NCBI GenBank assembly: GCA_964036045.1
Contig: OZ038384.1
Coordinates: forward strand, 31,105,771 to 31,169,770
Direction of reading: 5' to 3'
DNA length: 64,000 nucleotides
Origin: Eutreptiella sp. 'Long Island Sound 2002'
Lineage: Eukaryota; Euglenozoa; Euglenophyceae; Eutreptiales; Eutreptiaceae
In this document: piece by piece, positions 53,475 through 63,525 of the stretch
Numbering within the stretch: position 1 is the first letter of the stretch
Layout of the letters: every line of letters starts with the position of its first letter
The notes under the pieces: generated by a model
What the model was told of the DNA's origin: nothing
Databases searched by the model: none
What the model saw: the letters and a program-made list of their open reading frames with translations, nothing else
Position numbers and translations under genes: made by a program

Positions 53475-55290
53475 GAGTGCCCTGGCCTGGATCATCCGGG
53501 GAAAAACAAGAAGGAAAGGCCATGGCACAACGAGAGCATTAACCGGTGAAATATGACCTGACACACCGGACTGGATCATTCGGAGCGGAACAAGCGGCAG
53601 GAGCCGCCGTCTCCCGGACTGGATCATCCAGGGACAAGTGGCGGCCTGGCGCCACAGACTGGATCGTCCGGGGCTGACCGCCTGTCCACGCAAGAGCTGG
53701 GCCAGACAGGCCGCGCAGAGGCGGGCCCGGTTATCTGAGTATAGCAGGCCAGACGTGGGTGCTGGTAGCTACGCCTCTCCGCACCCCCACCATGCATGAG
53801 TCACTCGTACCGCAGGTGAGACACGTAGGGTGGAGTGGTGCACGCGATGCCGCCCAACAAGCAAAACCTAAGGGCAGAGACACACACACAACAAGGACGG
53901 CCTCAAAATGGTCGCCGCGTCGCAGGCGGGGCACCACAACAGAGCACTCCATCCATCCAAGCCCTAGCAGGGGTACGTGTAGTGGCGTCCCTGCTAGGCC
54001 TCAGCCGCAAAACAAAACAAAAAAAAACCGCGCTGTGTTCTTGTACCCAAACACAGCTGGATCACATGGGCTGCCGACCCTGCAAGGCCCAGGGCGCAGA
54101 TCACAGACACAGCAACACGCTCGAGCCAGGTATGGGGGGAACAGCAGAAAGAAGGACCCTCGGCCATGAGTGGCGAGGGACAAACATCAGAAGGGCATGC
54201 TGCCATTAGACGTCTGAAAGACGACGTCAAGGACGGCAAGGCCACATGCGGTACAAGCATAGAGAACACAGAACAGGCTCCCCTCCAAGCCGTGGTGGGG
54301 GTACGTGTAGTGGCGTGCCTGCTGGGCCACAGCCGCCTGGGGACGCTGTGTTCTGGTGTGAATACACAGGTAGGCCAATGGGGCCATGACTCGGGAAACG
54401 TGGCCGGACGCCCTGGACAGGAATATGCAGAGGAGATCGCGCCGACTGCGCGGAAGAAGGGGATCGGATAGGGGCGACCCGTGCAAGGAGCACGAAACGG
54501 TCCCCGGATGGATGAGGATCCTGTGGGCCCGCGCCACTGGGTTGCTGGCTGCCCGGTGGGGTATAAACACGGGATGAGGGATGGGATGGGGGCATGGGGC
54601 CGCACAACAGCCCCTTGGGAGCGGGAAAACACGGCACGCGGGGATTGGGCCGGTGACGGGATGTGGCAAAGGGGAATGGGACATGGGATGGGATGGGAGA
54701 CCGAAAGCGCCAAGCAACAGCCCCGTCGGATTGGGAAACCAGTCGCCATTGAGTGGTGAACCATGGGACAACCATGGGGAGCCTGGCCACGGGAAGTCGG
54801 GAAAATCCCCTGAACTTTGCAGGGGTGAGGGTTGACCCTGAGGTCCCCGGGTCAATGGCCCCCTGGCCTCCAGCCGCGGATGGACGACACCCAAGTGCAT
54901 CCAGAAGCCGAGTGGGTACTCCAACCCGTGAGGGATGGGGAGTGGTGGAATGTCGTTGAGAGCAATGCTGCGCTGTCGGCGACGGCTATCCACGGGAAAC
55001 CCGCCTGCAGGCACCCAAAAGGCTGTGCTAGGGGGGGAAGGCCGGAGGATCCTTCGATGGGTGACCAGAAGGAGCTGAGACCCTAAGGGCAGCAACTGAA
55101 GGGAACCTACCGCCCGTCATGCCCCAAAGGGACCCTGGTTGAAGTTCTCGGCCGTGAGGGGAGACAGGGATTGCCAGGAAAACTGATGGTGGAGAGCTCT
55201 CCTTCCCGCCAGAGGCGGCCACCATGTAAAACGAACAAGGAGATGTCAGATGGGGCTGCAGACGCGGCCGCCCATACTTACTTACTTACT
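53475..55290 (+). mobile_element. 1.8 kb CTTA-tailed insertion
   Basis: It is bounded by an exact 12-bp repeat CTAGCTAAGTAG (53463-53474 and 55289-55300) and ends in CTTA repeats (about 55277-55290). This is a non-LTR pattern. It contains four CTGGATCATCCGGGG-like units at its start and a diverged internal duplication (53945-54050 and 54285-54355). No coding domain was recognised in either strand, so it is probably nonautonomous or 5'-truncated. Confidence 0.6.
53487..53673 (+). repeat. four CTGGATCATCCGGGG-like units
   Basis: Units start near 53487, 53571, 53619 and 53659: CTGGATCATCCGGGG, CTGGATCATTCGGAG, CTGGATCATCCAGGG, CTGGATCGTCCGGGG. Spacing is uneven (84, 48 and 40 bp). The core GGATCATCC is itself nearly palindromic. 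Confidence 0.7.
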
Positions 55291-55300
55291 AGCTAAGTAG

Positions 55301-55672
55301 AATGATCCCAAGTGACATGGCAGTGACCTCAGCACCACAGGCAATGCCGCCTCAGCACCTATGGGACCTAAAACAAGGAGTGCACATCTCTGGATGGCAC
55401 TAGAAAAGGGAGAGTGCCCATGCGGGCAGTTTTCACATGATTGTAGGATATTTTCTAACTATCTTTTCATAAGTCTGTAGTTGTTGTGAGTTTCTCTGTT
55501 GATACACTATCTCATTTGACTGCAGCCCTTTATCTTGTGGATTTGATCCTGTGGTCCCTTGCATGCACTGTGGGTACTTGGATTTCTGGTTGATTTCATC
55601 GACACATTTCTATTTGGAAAACCTGAGCTACACCAAGAAGCAGCAGGAGCAAGCAGACGCACAAACAAAACG
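55301..55672. other. interval before the compact LTR element
   Basis: No gene start is seen. From about 55590 the sequence can be read as the N-terminal part of the gag-like frame at 57875-59362 (ENLSYTKKQQEQADAQTK), separated from it by the compact LTR element. Confidence 0.4.
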
Positions 55673-55676
55673 GTAT

Positions 55677-56027
55677 TGAAGCGGTAGCGGCAGGGTCTCC
55701 CTACCGCTACCCGCTGTGGCTCGCACGTGCGCTGAACAGCGCAATTTATGACGTAAAATGGGATTACGAAAGCGACAGAGCAATAGCTAGAATTGCCGAT
55801 TTTTATATTAAAATAGCAGTTTTTATAATAAATTTATGCTGTTGTGCCCCATTTTGTAAATATACGTGAGATTTCACCGTTTTTCCGTGTTTTCACAGGC
55901 ATCATGTAGATTCGAAAGGCCTGTGGCTAACGCCTTAGAACAGTTTAAGCAACTTAAACCGACTCACGAAATGTTCGATTCTTGCAGAAATTGCGGTGCT
56001 TTGCAGGAGGGTCACGAAAACGCTTCA
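55677..56027 (+). repeat. compact element 5' LTR
   Basis: 351 bp with 6-bp terminal inverted ends TGAAGC/GCTTCA. It contains an A/T-rich tract (TTTTATATTAAAATAGCAG) that may include the promoter. Confidence 0.9.
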
Positions 56028-56213
56028 AAACTGTTCTAACAACCCTGAACAGGGACAGCCGCAAGCCGCAGCGCATCGCAGCGCCGAGGAGCGGCGCTAA
56101 CACGCGCTGGAACCAGAAGGCGCTGGGCGCAGCGCCAAGCAGCACCGCAACGTGGCCGTCAGCCGCAGCACGCGGCCCGCAGAGAGGCAGCAAGTGCTTC
56201 CGCAGCGTCCCGG

Positions 56214-57029
56214 ATGAGCAGCAGCGACAGCAGCGGCGTCAGGACGTGGGGACCGCAACATGGCGGCTACAACCTGGACAGCATGAGCGACGCGTCAGAC
56301 TGGAGTCCCAGTCCAAGGCCAAGTTCGAGCCGCAGTCCCGCGTTCGAGCAACCGAGGTATGGCCCTTCCAGCCGTCAACCGTATGGCCGTGGGAACCAGC
56401 ACGGCAGCAGCGTCGGCCGTCCCAAGAGCGGCAGTACCAGCCGCGATCCGGAATACCGTGACGGCCAACCAGTCGTCGAAAGAGAGCTCTTCCGCAAGCC
56501 GGACCATCGTCAAGCAGCGTGGGATCGCCAACCAGCGTCCTGGAGAACGCCGGAGCGCCAATCAGCGCACCACCGAAGACAAGGTCCAAGCCGTGGTCAC
56601 GCAGACCGTGGTCAAGCAACAAGGGAGCGCCAAACAGCGCCCCAGAAAGCGCCGGAGTACCGACCAGTACCCCAATGTGGAGGAGCGTTCGCCGGACATC
56701 CACGCAACCCCAGTCCCAGCCGGTTAAGCTCGGAGATCGCCATCCTACAAACCGAGACGGTGGAGTTGAAGGCCTGGGCCGTGGAGATGGCAGCCTGGGC
56801 GAGGAGTGCAGCAGCGGAGATCCGGACTCTGAAGTCGGAGCAGGAGAGTCTGCAAGAGCGAGTCCGTCGCCTGGAGAAGACGTCCAAGACGAAGTCCGAC
56901 ACGAGCGAAGCGAGGAAGAGGGTGGAAGTCGCCTTCCAGACGCCGAAAAAGACCGCCACGACCAGCGGAGCGGCCCAAGACAGTGGGACGCAGACGCCCG
57001 GCAGTGGCAGCCGTCGTTGGAGACGGTGA
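56214..57029 (+). CDS. compact element internal protein
   Basis: The frame has 271 codons and an intact reading. The N-terminal two-thirds is Ser/Arg/Gln/Pro-rich and disordered. Residues about 170-225 form a likely coiled coil (SEIAILQTETVELKAWAVEM; RTLKSEQESLQERVRRLEKT). The C-terminus is basic (SGSRRWRR). No zinc knuckle, protease or RT is present. The coiled coil suggests a self-assembling, gag-like role, which is inference. The start at 56214 is the first ATG of the phase. The upstream leader from 56028 is noncoding. Confidence 0.5.
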   Translation: MSSSDSSGVRTWGPQHGGYNLDSMSDASDWSPSPRPSSSRSPAFEQPRYGPSSRQPYGRGNQHGSSVGRPKSGSTSRDPEYRDGQPVVERELFRKPDHRQAAWDRQPASWRTPERQSAHHRRQGPSRGHADRGQATRERQTAPQKAPEYRPVPQCGGAFAGHPRNPSPSRLSSEIAILQTETVELKAWAVEMAAWARSAAAEIRTLKSEQESLQERVRRLEKTSKTKSDTSEARKRVEVAFQTPKKTATTSGAAQDSGTQTPGSGSRRWRR

Positions 57030-57512
57030 TAATTTAATTTTCCGTTTGTTGGAACACCTGTGGGCAAGTCCAGTCTTGTCAGACTTGCCGTGGTGAGAGC
57101 CCAGTCTTGTCAGGCTCCACCAACCAGGTATATATGTGGGTCTTAAAACCCATGTATATATGGGGCAGACCGGCCCCTGGCACACGCACCCGCACTTGTA
57201 CAGTACAGTGCACGGTGCCTGGGTAAGGCACGAACTGACGCAGCAACGTTGATTTGATGCTGGGTTGTAGTGCTGTGTGCATGCCTTTCCTGATGTTTGG
57301 TTTTTGAAAGCATGGAGGTTTTCGGGAAACTGAAAACTTTTTCAGGTTTTCGAAACAAACGGGGCAGGCCACCCAAGGCCTTTTTCCTTTTATTTTCCTA
57401 GAGTGGCAAAGCAGGTTTTTGCCTGAGGGTAGTATTGGTGCTCCCCATCGGACACCTAGGAAAAGGCTACCTCTGGGGTTTGCTTTTCCTCCTGGAGGAT
57501 AAACAAACCTTT
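57030..57512 (+). other. compact element 3' interior
   Basis: No gene seen. Two near-duplicate lines, GTCTTGTCAGACTTGCC and GTCTTGTCAGGCTCCACC, lie near 57073-57120. A TATATGTGGGTCTTAAAACCC repeat pair lies near 57130-57162. Confidence 0.5.
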
Positions 57513-57523
57513 AAGAAGGGGGG

Positions 57524-57874
57524 TGAAGCGGTAGCGGCAGGGTCTCCTCACCGCTACCCGCTGTGGCTCGCACGTGCGCTGAACAGCGCAATTTATGACG
57601 TAAAATGGGATTACGAAAGCGACAGAGCAATAGCTAGAATTGCCGATTTTTATATTAAAATAGCAGTTTTTATAATAAATTTATGCTGTTGTGCCCCATT
57701 TTGTAAATATACGTGAGATTTCACCGTTTTTCCGTGTTTTCACAGGCATCATGTAGATTCGAAAGGCCTGTGGCTAACGCCTTAGAACAGTTTAAGCAAC
57801 TTGAACCGACTCACGAAATGGTCGATTCTTGCAGAAATTGCGGTGCTTTGCAGGAGGGTCACGAAAACGCTTCA
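57524..57874 (+). repeat. compact element 3' LTR
   Basis: 351 bp, same ends as the 5' LTR, immediately after the polypurine tract and followed by GTAT. Confidence 0.9.
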
Positions 57875-59362
57875 GTATCATCAAAGCAATCAACAGTGGA
57901 AGCCTGTTTTAAGTCTGTGGTAGCAGAGACCTTCAGTCTTTGCGTACCTGCAACCCCGTGCAGTACAACCAGTACGTCGAGACTGAGTACACTTCTGAGG
58001 GGCGGAAGAAATACAACATGGACACCAAGGACAGTGCCGAGAAGACGGCGCCCAGTGGCACCAGCGAGGCCAGCGCCAGCGCCCAAACCTGCTGGTGAAC
58101 CTGAACCTGAGGAGCCTGTACCTTCGGTGCCCTTAAGTTCGCTTGGAGACGATTCCCTGGAGGGCTTGGGAGCTGCCTTCAGCGGACTCTCCGATGGAGG
58201 ACCTGCAGGCAAAGAGAAGGAGAAGGGGAAGGAAGCAGTGGATATGCGAATTGAAGAGGAAGACCCGGGAGATGGACACCAAGTATCCGATGAGGTACCC
58301 TTTGATGACAAACCTGTTGAGAGCGCGCCGAGCGCCTCTGATCACCCTGCAGTACCCTCTCGGACCCCCACTACACTCTCAGCCACACATTCAGCGACAT
58401 TCCCACCAACAACCACTCCACGTATGACTGAGGGTCTAAGCTTTACTGGTATGCCTTACTCCACCTATGGTGTGACTCCAGCCGCGACTGCGCCACCTAT
58501 GGCGACTACGGTCAGCGAACCAGTGGCATCCAGCTCCACCTACACTGGTATTCCTGAGTCCATGCTGCACCGCTATGATGATGACTATCACAGACCCGCG
58601 GGGGCTGTGTACATGACTGGTATACCTGGCTATGCGGTGCCCCAGCCTGGCTCTACCATGCCAGCACCTGGCTTCATCTCTCTGAGTGGCCTACGTGGCC
58701 CTGAGTCTTGTGCCCGAAGGAGCAGAGGATCAGGAAGAGCCTCAAACAAATACCTGACGCGGTCCGAGATAGGGGAAGCTCTTCGACGAGCCACGGCAGA
58801 CCTAGTGGGCGATCTCACTCAGGAAATTTGGGTCAAGTTGGAGCACCTGATTCCTCCCCAAACGTCACCTACCACCATCGAAGCTTCACCCCATCGTCGA
58901 CAGGCCAATCATCCTGTGGCGGGACTGACCAACACCCTGGGAGGCTTGGGGAGCCGACCTATGCGGACCCCTGCTGTGATACCGAGGAGCCCTTTCGTAC
59001 CAGGAACGGCCCAGCCGCCCAACAGCCACGTAGAGAACTCCACGCGAGCCGAGCTTGACCAGTTGGCGTTGACAGCCCTAAGGGCTATTGTGGATGTTGA
59101 GCCCTACGGCTCTAGTGACTTGGGCGGTGATCCTTCTGATGATGAGCCGCCATCTATGACGTTTGCCTCACCCTCTGAGGACGATGACCCTGAGGACCCC
59201 GAGTACCCGAGCCGCAAGAAGAAGAAGAAAAGGAGGAAGACCATGTGCCACGAGAGACGCAGGTCTCAGGAGGCTAAGGCTATCGCCACCTCCAAGATTG
59301 TGGTGATATCCCTGATTTATGCTCTAATAGTTTTGATGAAATCCTGCAAGTTTTGCTGTTGA
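57875..59362 (+). pseudogene. gag-like frame interrupted by the compact element
   Basis: The open frame formally starts inside the LTR, but the native part begins at 57875. Within the first 200 bases another frame reads QSLRTCNPVQYNQYVETEYT, so an early frameshift is likely. The main frame is Pro/Glu/Thr-rich, then contains repeated motifs LSFTGMPYSTYG, STYTGIPESM and AVYMTGIPGYAV, a short helical segment (TRSEIGEALRRATADLVGDL) and an acidic end (SEDDDPEDPEYPSRKKKKKR). The last 30 residues are hydrophobic and lie at the border of repeat R. I infer a retroelement gag N-terminal region. There is no zinc knuckle, and identity is unproven. Confidence 0.4.
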
Positions 59363-61250
59363 AAAACAGGACCAAAGCAGCAAGTAGAGCAAGAACAGGA
59401 TGTGGATCGAATCAATGAATAGTTTTGAAATCCAACGTATCACAGAAGGGGTGAAGATAGACAAAGCAGGCTTAAGTACGAATATTCAATCACAAATGGA
59501 TAAAACAAATGATTTTTATGTGAAAACTGGCATCACTCAGGCCTTCAAGGTAGCAACAAGCACTTCATGTGCACTCGTTTGGATACAATGGAGTTGGCTA
59601 GGAATCTGGGGCATAGGAGTTAGGCCAGACACAGGATATGGCTTGGCCAGCATGGCCAAGCAACTGAATTCAGAATCAGTTAAAACGTAGAACCGCAATA
59701 AGCGGTAGAATCAGTTGAGTATAGGAGTCTTGAGGTCGTGGACCACTAGGCTTAACCTACAAGGTCTTAGGCATGAAGTGCCTACTTTGTTTTGGTATTA
59801 CCTCCATGAAGGAAGATACCTCCGCTCAGTTGAGTGATAGGGGTGAACTTCATGGGGGGCTAGGGTTATAACCCTAGTTACTTTGAGAAAGTGTACTTTA
59901 AACTTCAAAAGAGGGATAAAAATGATTAAGTTGGTCTCAACATCAACAAAAGGCTTTTAGGGGGGGCTTGGCCTGGATCAGGTCTCCCAAGGAAGACATG
60001 TTAGTGACTTTTTCCTACTCCCTCCTGGCGTAATAGTTGGTCAAGCTAGTAGGACCAAGGAAAAAGGCTCCAATTTCCACACAATTACCTCAGAAAATGC
60101 ATTAAAGGGGCCAAAGACACTCCCATCAGTTCATAGAAGCCTATCACAATGTGGGTACCCTTGAAATACAGTGTAATGTACCGTGAATGATGTCCCTTCG
60201 ATGGGGCATTCCCCAAAAGTCGCCAGCGTGAGGGGAAATCGTTTGGTAAAAATTTTGGGGTGGTGGGGTTTGAACCCAGGACTCCCTTCCTAGAGCACAC
60301 ATGCTTGCCCGCTGGGGTACAGTCGAACGCTCTAATGGGAACGGCGATCGCTGTATAAACAGTGTTTTAGTCAACGTCCTGACCAAGGGCCAGGGCGGAG
60401 CATTACTCTCAATGGAGGGCACAAAACTCCAGGAGCTGAGCAAAATGGATAATGGAACAAACAGGGAGTGAATCCTGTGGTGTAGCGAAAGGGGTAGCAA
60501 CTTAAGAAGTCAAATTGCTAAAAATTGACGATACGACGTTAAAAATTGTCATTCTTAGGCCAAAACATAAAGTCGAAGACAAGTGCAACAGGAGCGCACT
60601 CCCAAAAAGTGTTGCGCAAGCGTAAACGGCTCTGGAAAGAGAAGGTTTGAGACGTGGTATTTAAAGGTTCTAAAAGGAATGTTTGCACAGTTGCATCAAA
60701 AGTTTTATAAACTTTGGGAAAAAGTATTGAACAGAAACCCACACAACAGAGCAGGTGGACAGCCCACCTCTCAGGTATGTAAGTGTCATGTCACACGCAT
60801 GCATTGCGCTCGTGGTGGTTGTTTTGTGAAACTGCTGGGGTTGTCACCCTTGCGTTTATTCGGGGTTTGGGCGGTCACTTTGTTTGCTCTGCACAGGTCA
60901 AAACTGAAATGAAAGGTATGTGAAACAAATGGAGCGCGCGGCGCGCACGTGAGGTTAGTGTATGCGCTGTGCTCGCGATGCATGTGCCTAATCTAGGCAT
61001 GCACACATTGTGGCGCTTTCCCTGAGCACCCATCCACCCTTCTCTTTCCTTCAGAGGTCAGAATGAAAGTGCCTGCTCGTGCTCCTGTTGCCATAGCGCT
61101 AAAGTAGGGTTCTTTAAAACGCTTAGGCTTGTTTTGCGCTATGCAGTTGCTCGCCATTCCCTCTCCTTTTTCTGCAGAAAACAAGATAAGAAGGGCACGC
61201 ATGACACACGATGCATTAATTGTTTAGGGTTGTTTATAACTCGCAGTAGT
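59290..61250 (-). repeat. 1.9 kb dispersed repeat R, right copy (inverted)
   Basis: Reverse-complement homolog of 1520-3480 including the tRNA-like module, with about 80% agreement by eye. Its outer end is near 61240 (GTTATAAACAACC read on the minus strand), matching TATAAACCACCC near 1544-1555. No gene is visible within it. Confidence 0.6.
60258..60322 (-). other. tRNA-like module in repeat R, right copy
   Basis: The minus strand reads CCCAGCGGGCAAGCATGTG followed by box-B-like GGTTCAAACCCC (complement of 60265-60276). It is the same arrangement as at 2451-2520, with box B changed from TTCGAA to TTCAAA. Confidence 0.5.
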
Positions 61251-61287
61251 ACATTTTGGTATGTGAAAAAGTATCCTCGAAAAAAGT

Positions 61288-61351
61288 GAAACGAGACAAA
61301 ATAATCGCTCATTTCATATGAAACGAGAACAAAAAATCGCTCATTTCATGA
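61288..61351 (+). repeat. tandem pair of about 32 bp
   Basis: GAAACGAGA(C)AAAA(T)AATCGCTCATTTCAT is repeated twice in succession. Confidence 0.75.
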
Positions 61352-61432
61352 AAAACACCCTGTCTTTCGAGAAAATGAGAAACTGGCATCCAAAGCAATG
61401 ACACTGCGATGCTTCAGGCTCAACAATCCGCT

Positions 61433-61760
61433 CCCTCAAGCACTCCTTGATTTTGACATTGTGGTGTTTGGGTATTTGCATTCTTGTATTTCCTAGAGGC
61501 TTTTGGGAGGTTGTTGTTATTGCCTGCTTAATGATATTGTAACAAAAGCGACATTTTGTTTTGCGGCAGAACTACGCTAACCATTGCAGAACAGCCACCA
61601 CCAGCACTCCTTGTTTTTGACATTATGGTTTTTGGGTATTTCAATTCTTGTATTTTCTAGAGGCTTTTGGATGGTTGTTGTTATTGCCTGCTGAATGATA
61701 TTGTAACAAAAGCGACATTTTGTTTTGCGGCAAAACTACGCTAACCATTGCAGAACAGCC
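61433..61760 (+). repeat. tandem pair of about 163 bp
   Basis: Two successive units run from a GCACTCCTTG.TTTTGACAT start to an end reading ACGCTAACCATTGCAGAAC. They lie at 61438-61592 and 61600-61757, with a few substitutions. The second unit leads directly into the hAT remnant. Confidence 0.8.
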
Positions 61761-62040
61761 AAAACAATACATAAATGAAGTATTCGACGGCAAACTCTCC
61801 GTAAATGTTTTTCGAAAATCTCCCTACAAATCTCAGTGGCAGCATGCTCACCAGAGCTGCAGCATGTGCACTGCCAGCACAGCACTGCCAGCACGAAATG
61901 CGACATTTGTTTTACAAAAAGCGACGTTTTTATGTCTGCCACAACAGCACTTCACATTGCAAAAAAAACAAATCAGTACACGTTTGTATTGTTTCTTGCA
62001 ACGTTTCAATGTAAGATCCTTCATGATTCTGCATTTTTCA

Positions 62041-62526
62041 CTGACAGAAATGCAGCAACACATCCTGCTGGTGGAAGAAGTGGACAATATTGGGATTACA
62101 TTCCAAGTTCCTGGCAGTTTCTGGTCTGGACTCAGTGGTGTTGATCGCAAAAAAAATGGGATTCAGAGATTGTTTCCTCGGACCCAAACTACCAATGGCC
62201 TAAAGGCAAGCATCCACCAGGTGCTTTTCAGATGCAGGTCAAGGAGAACACTGGGGAACTGCGGACATATGCAATCAGTGAGACACAGTTCAAAGGGTAT
62301 GCTGGAGACAATTGTAAGCTTATTACTGCTGCTGAACAAGCCCGTCGTGATGGTCACCTTTCTCAGAGTTCAGAGGGATCGCAGGACACGGCATAATCTT
62401 CAAGTACACCAGCAACTCCTGGGACACCAGCGCAGTGTTTGCCTTGCCTCAGACCTGCAAAGCAGAGATCAAGAGTGTACGATCACTTTCTGAAGTTGAA
62501 TCCAGGCCTCTTCAGCTGTCGCGTGT
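62041..62526 (+). pseudogene. hAT transposase N-terminal region with BED-type finger
   Basis: Read across frames, exon-like pieces appear. GQYWDYIPSSWQFLVWTQW (about 62070-62140) is followed by MQVKENTGELRTYAISETQF and KLITAAEQARRDGHLSQSSE (about 62230-62370). Then SRVYDHFLKLNPGLFSCRVC and GQKVT (62465-62540) give the CxxC of a BED zinc finger, with the His pair supplied by HHMKRK in the next frame. BED fingers bind transposon ends. At least two frame changes or introns are needed. Confidence 0.6.
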
Positions 62527-63525
62527 GTGGGCAGAAAGTCACCAACCATGCTACATCACATGAAGCGCAAAAATTACAGCCTTTGGGTGCAACTCGCAGT
62601 GTACTCACCTCACCACAAAGTGGTACAGGATGCACAGGGTTCCTTGCAGTATAACATGCCCTTTGCCAGAAGCCTGGTTCATCACTATCGTCTTACCAAG
62701 TGGCTAGTGTCTGCTCTTGCAACAATTGCACCTACAGTTGAGAGCGCCACATTGCGTGCCTTTTTGGGTGGTCTCTGTGCTGGTTATACACCAGCCTGTC
62801 CACGGACGGTCAGAAAGATTCTATCAATCGCCAAAGCAATGATGGAGAAGAAGTTACAGCAAATGCTGTTTGAAGCAAAGGAGAAATGGGGACAACCTGC
62901 TATCGCGTTACAAACTGAATTGTGGACCTCCACAGTTCAGCATAATGCCTCTGGAGCCGTAAACGCGTCCTTCTTCACTGGAGATCTGCACTTTGTCCAT
63001 GTACTTTTGAATGTGAACGTGTTTCCTGAAGACAACCACACAGGAGTAGCAATAGCCAGCTGGCTTGGGGCTGTGCTACGCAGAAAGGACTTGAGCACTG
63101 ACGACATTAGTGTGATTACGCCCGACAATGCCGCAAATATGAAAAAGGCAGTTGGGTTGAAGGACCTCAACTTCAGAGGTTGTTACGCCCATACCCTACA
63201 ACGGTGCGTACAGTATGGCATTGGAAATGCAGGAAATCCAGCAGACGACGATCCTATCAACACTGTGGTGGCAGTGATTGCAAAATGGAAGAAACTCGTT
63301 GCATATGTTAACAGCTCCACAAAAGTGCACCGCAAACTGACGCAGGCGGCACACAAGCATTGGACCTCCAATTTCTCATCGAAGCAGGTCTGTTACTCGA
63401 GTGCTCAATCGTTCAATCGTGGTTTTCGCTCTCCCCTGCATTGCTGGCTCGTGTACTCCCTCCTGTTTTCTCCTTCTCCCATTCATCGATCGGTCTTTCG
63501 CTCCTCCATTCGCTCACTGCCTTAG
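62527..63525 (+). pseudogene. hAT-superfamily transposase core
   Basis: The 332-codon frame shows the hAT RNase H-like fold. TELWTS (about residue 137) is where 'D.WTS' supplies the first acidic residue, here Glu. ISVITPDNAANMKKAVGL supplies the second Asp. GCYAHTLQRCVQY matches the C.AH.L motif. The region upstream (LVHHYRLTKWLVSALATIAP) fits the hAT N-terminal part. After about residue 285 the similarity stops in a Ser/Phe-rich shifted tail, and the C-terminal hAT dimerisation region is missing. It would have cut and pasted the element; this copy is truncated. Confidence 0.8.

Larger units (their letters stand above)
55677..57874 (+). mobile_element. compact nonautonomous LTR retrotransposon (TRIM-like)
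   Basis: Two 351-bp LTRs (55677-56027 and 57524-57874) each run TGAAGC...GCTTCA. They are flanked by a 4-bp duplication GTAT (55673-55676 and 57875-57878). A polypurine tract AAGAAGGGGGG ends at 57523. The interior of about 1.5 kb holds one gag-like or accessory frame and no pol. By eye the LTRs differ at about four positions, so the insertion is recent. It splits a gag-like frame of another element. No primer-binding site with a TGG start is obvious right after 56027. Confidence 0.85.

Noticed and set aside
55677-57874. Simple direct duplication of a host segment
   Set aside because: TG/CA ends, equal 351-bp lengths, the GTAT target repeat and the polypurine tract identify LTRs.
57713-57874. 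Start of the 549-codon gag-like protein at 57713
   Set aside because: This part of the frame lies in the LTR of the inserted compact element, so it is not native to the gag-like sequence.
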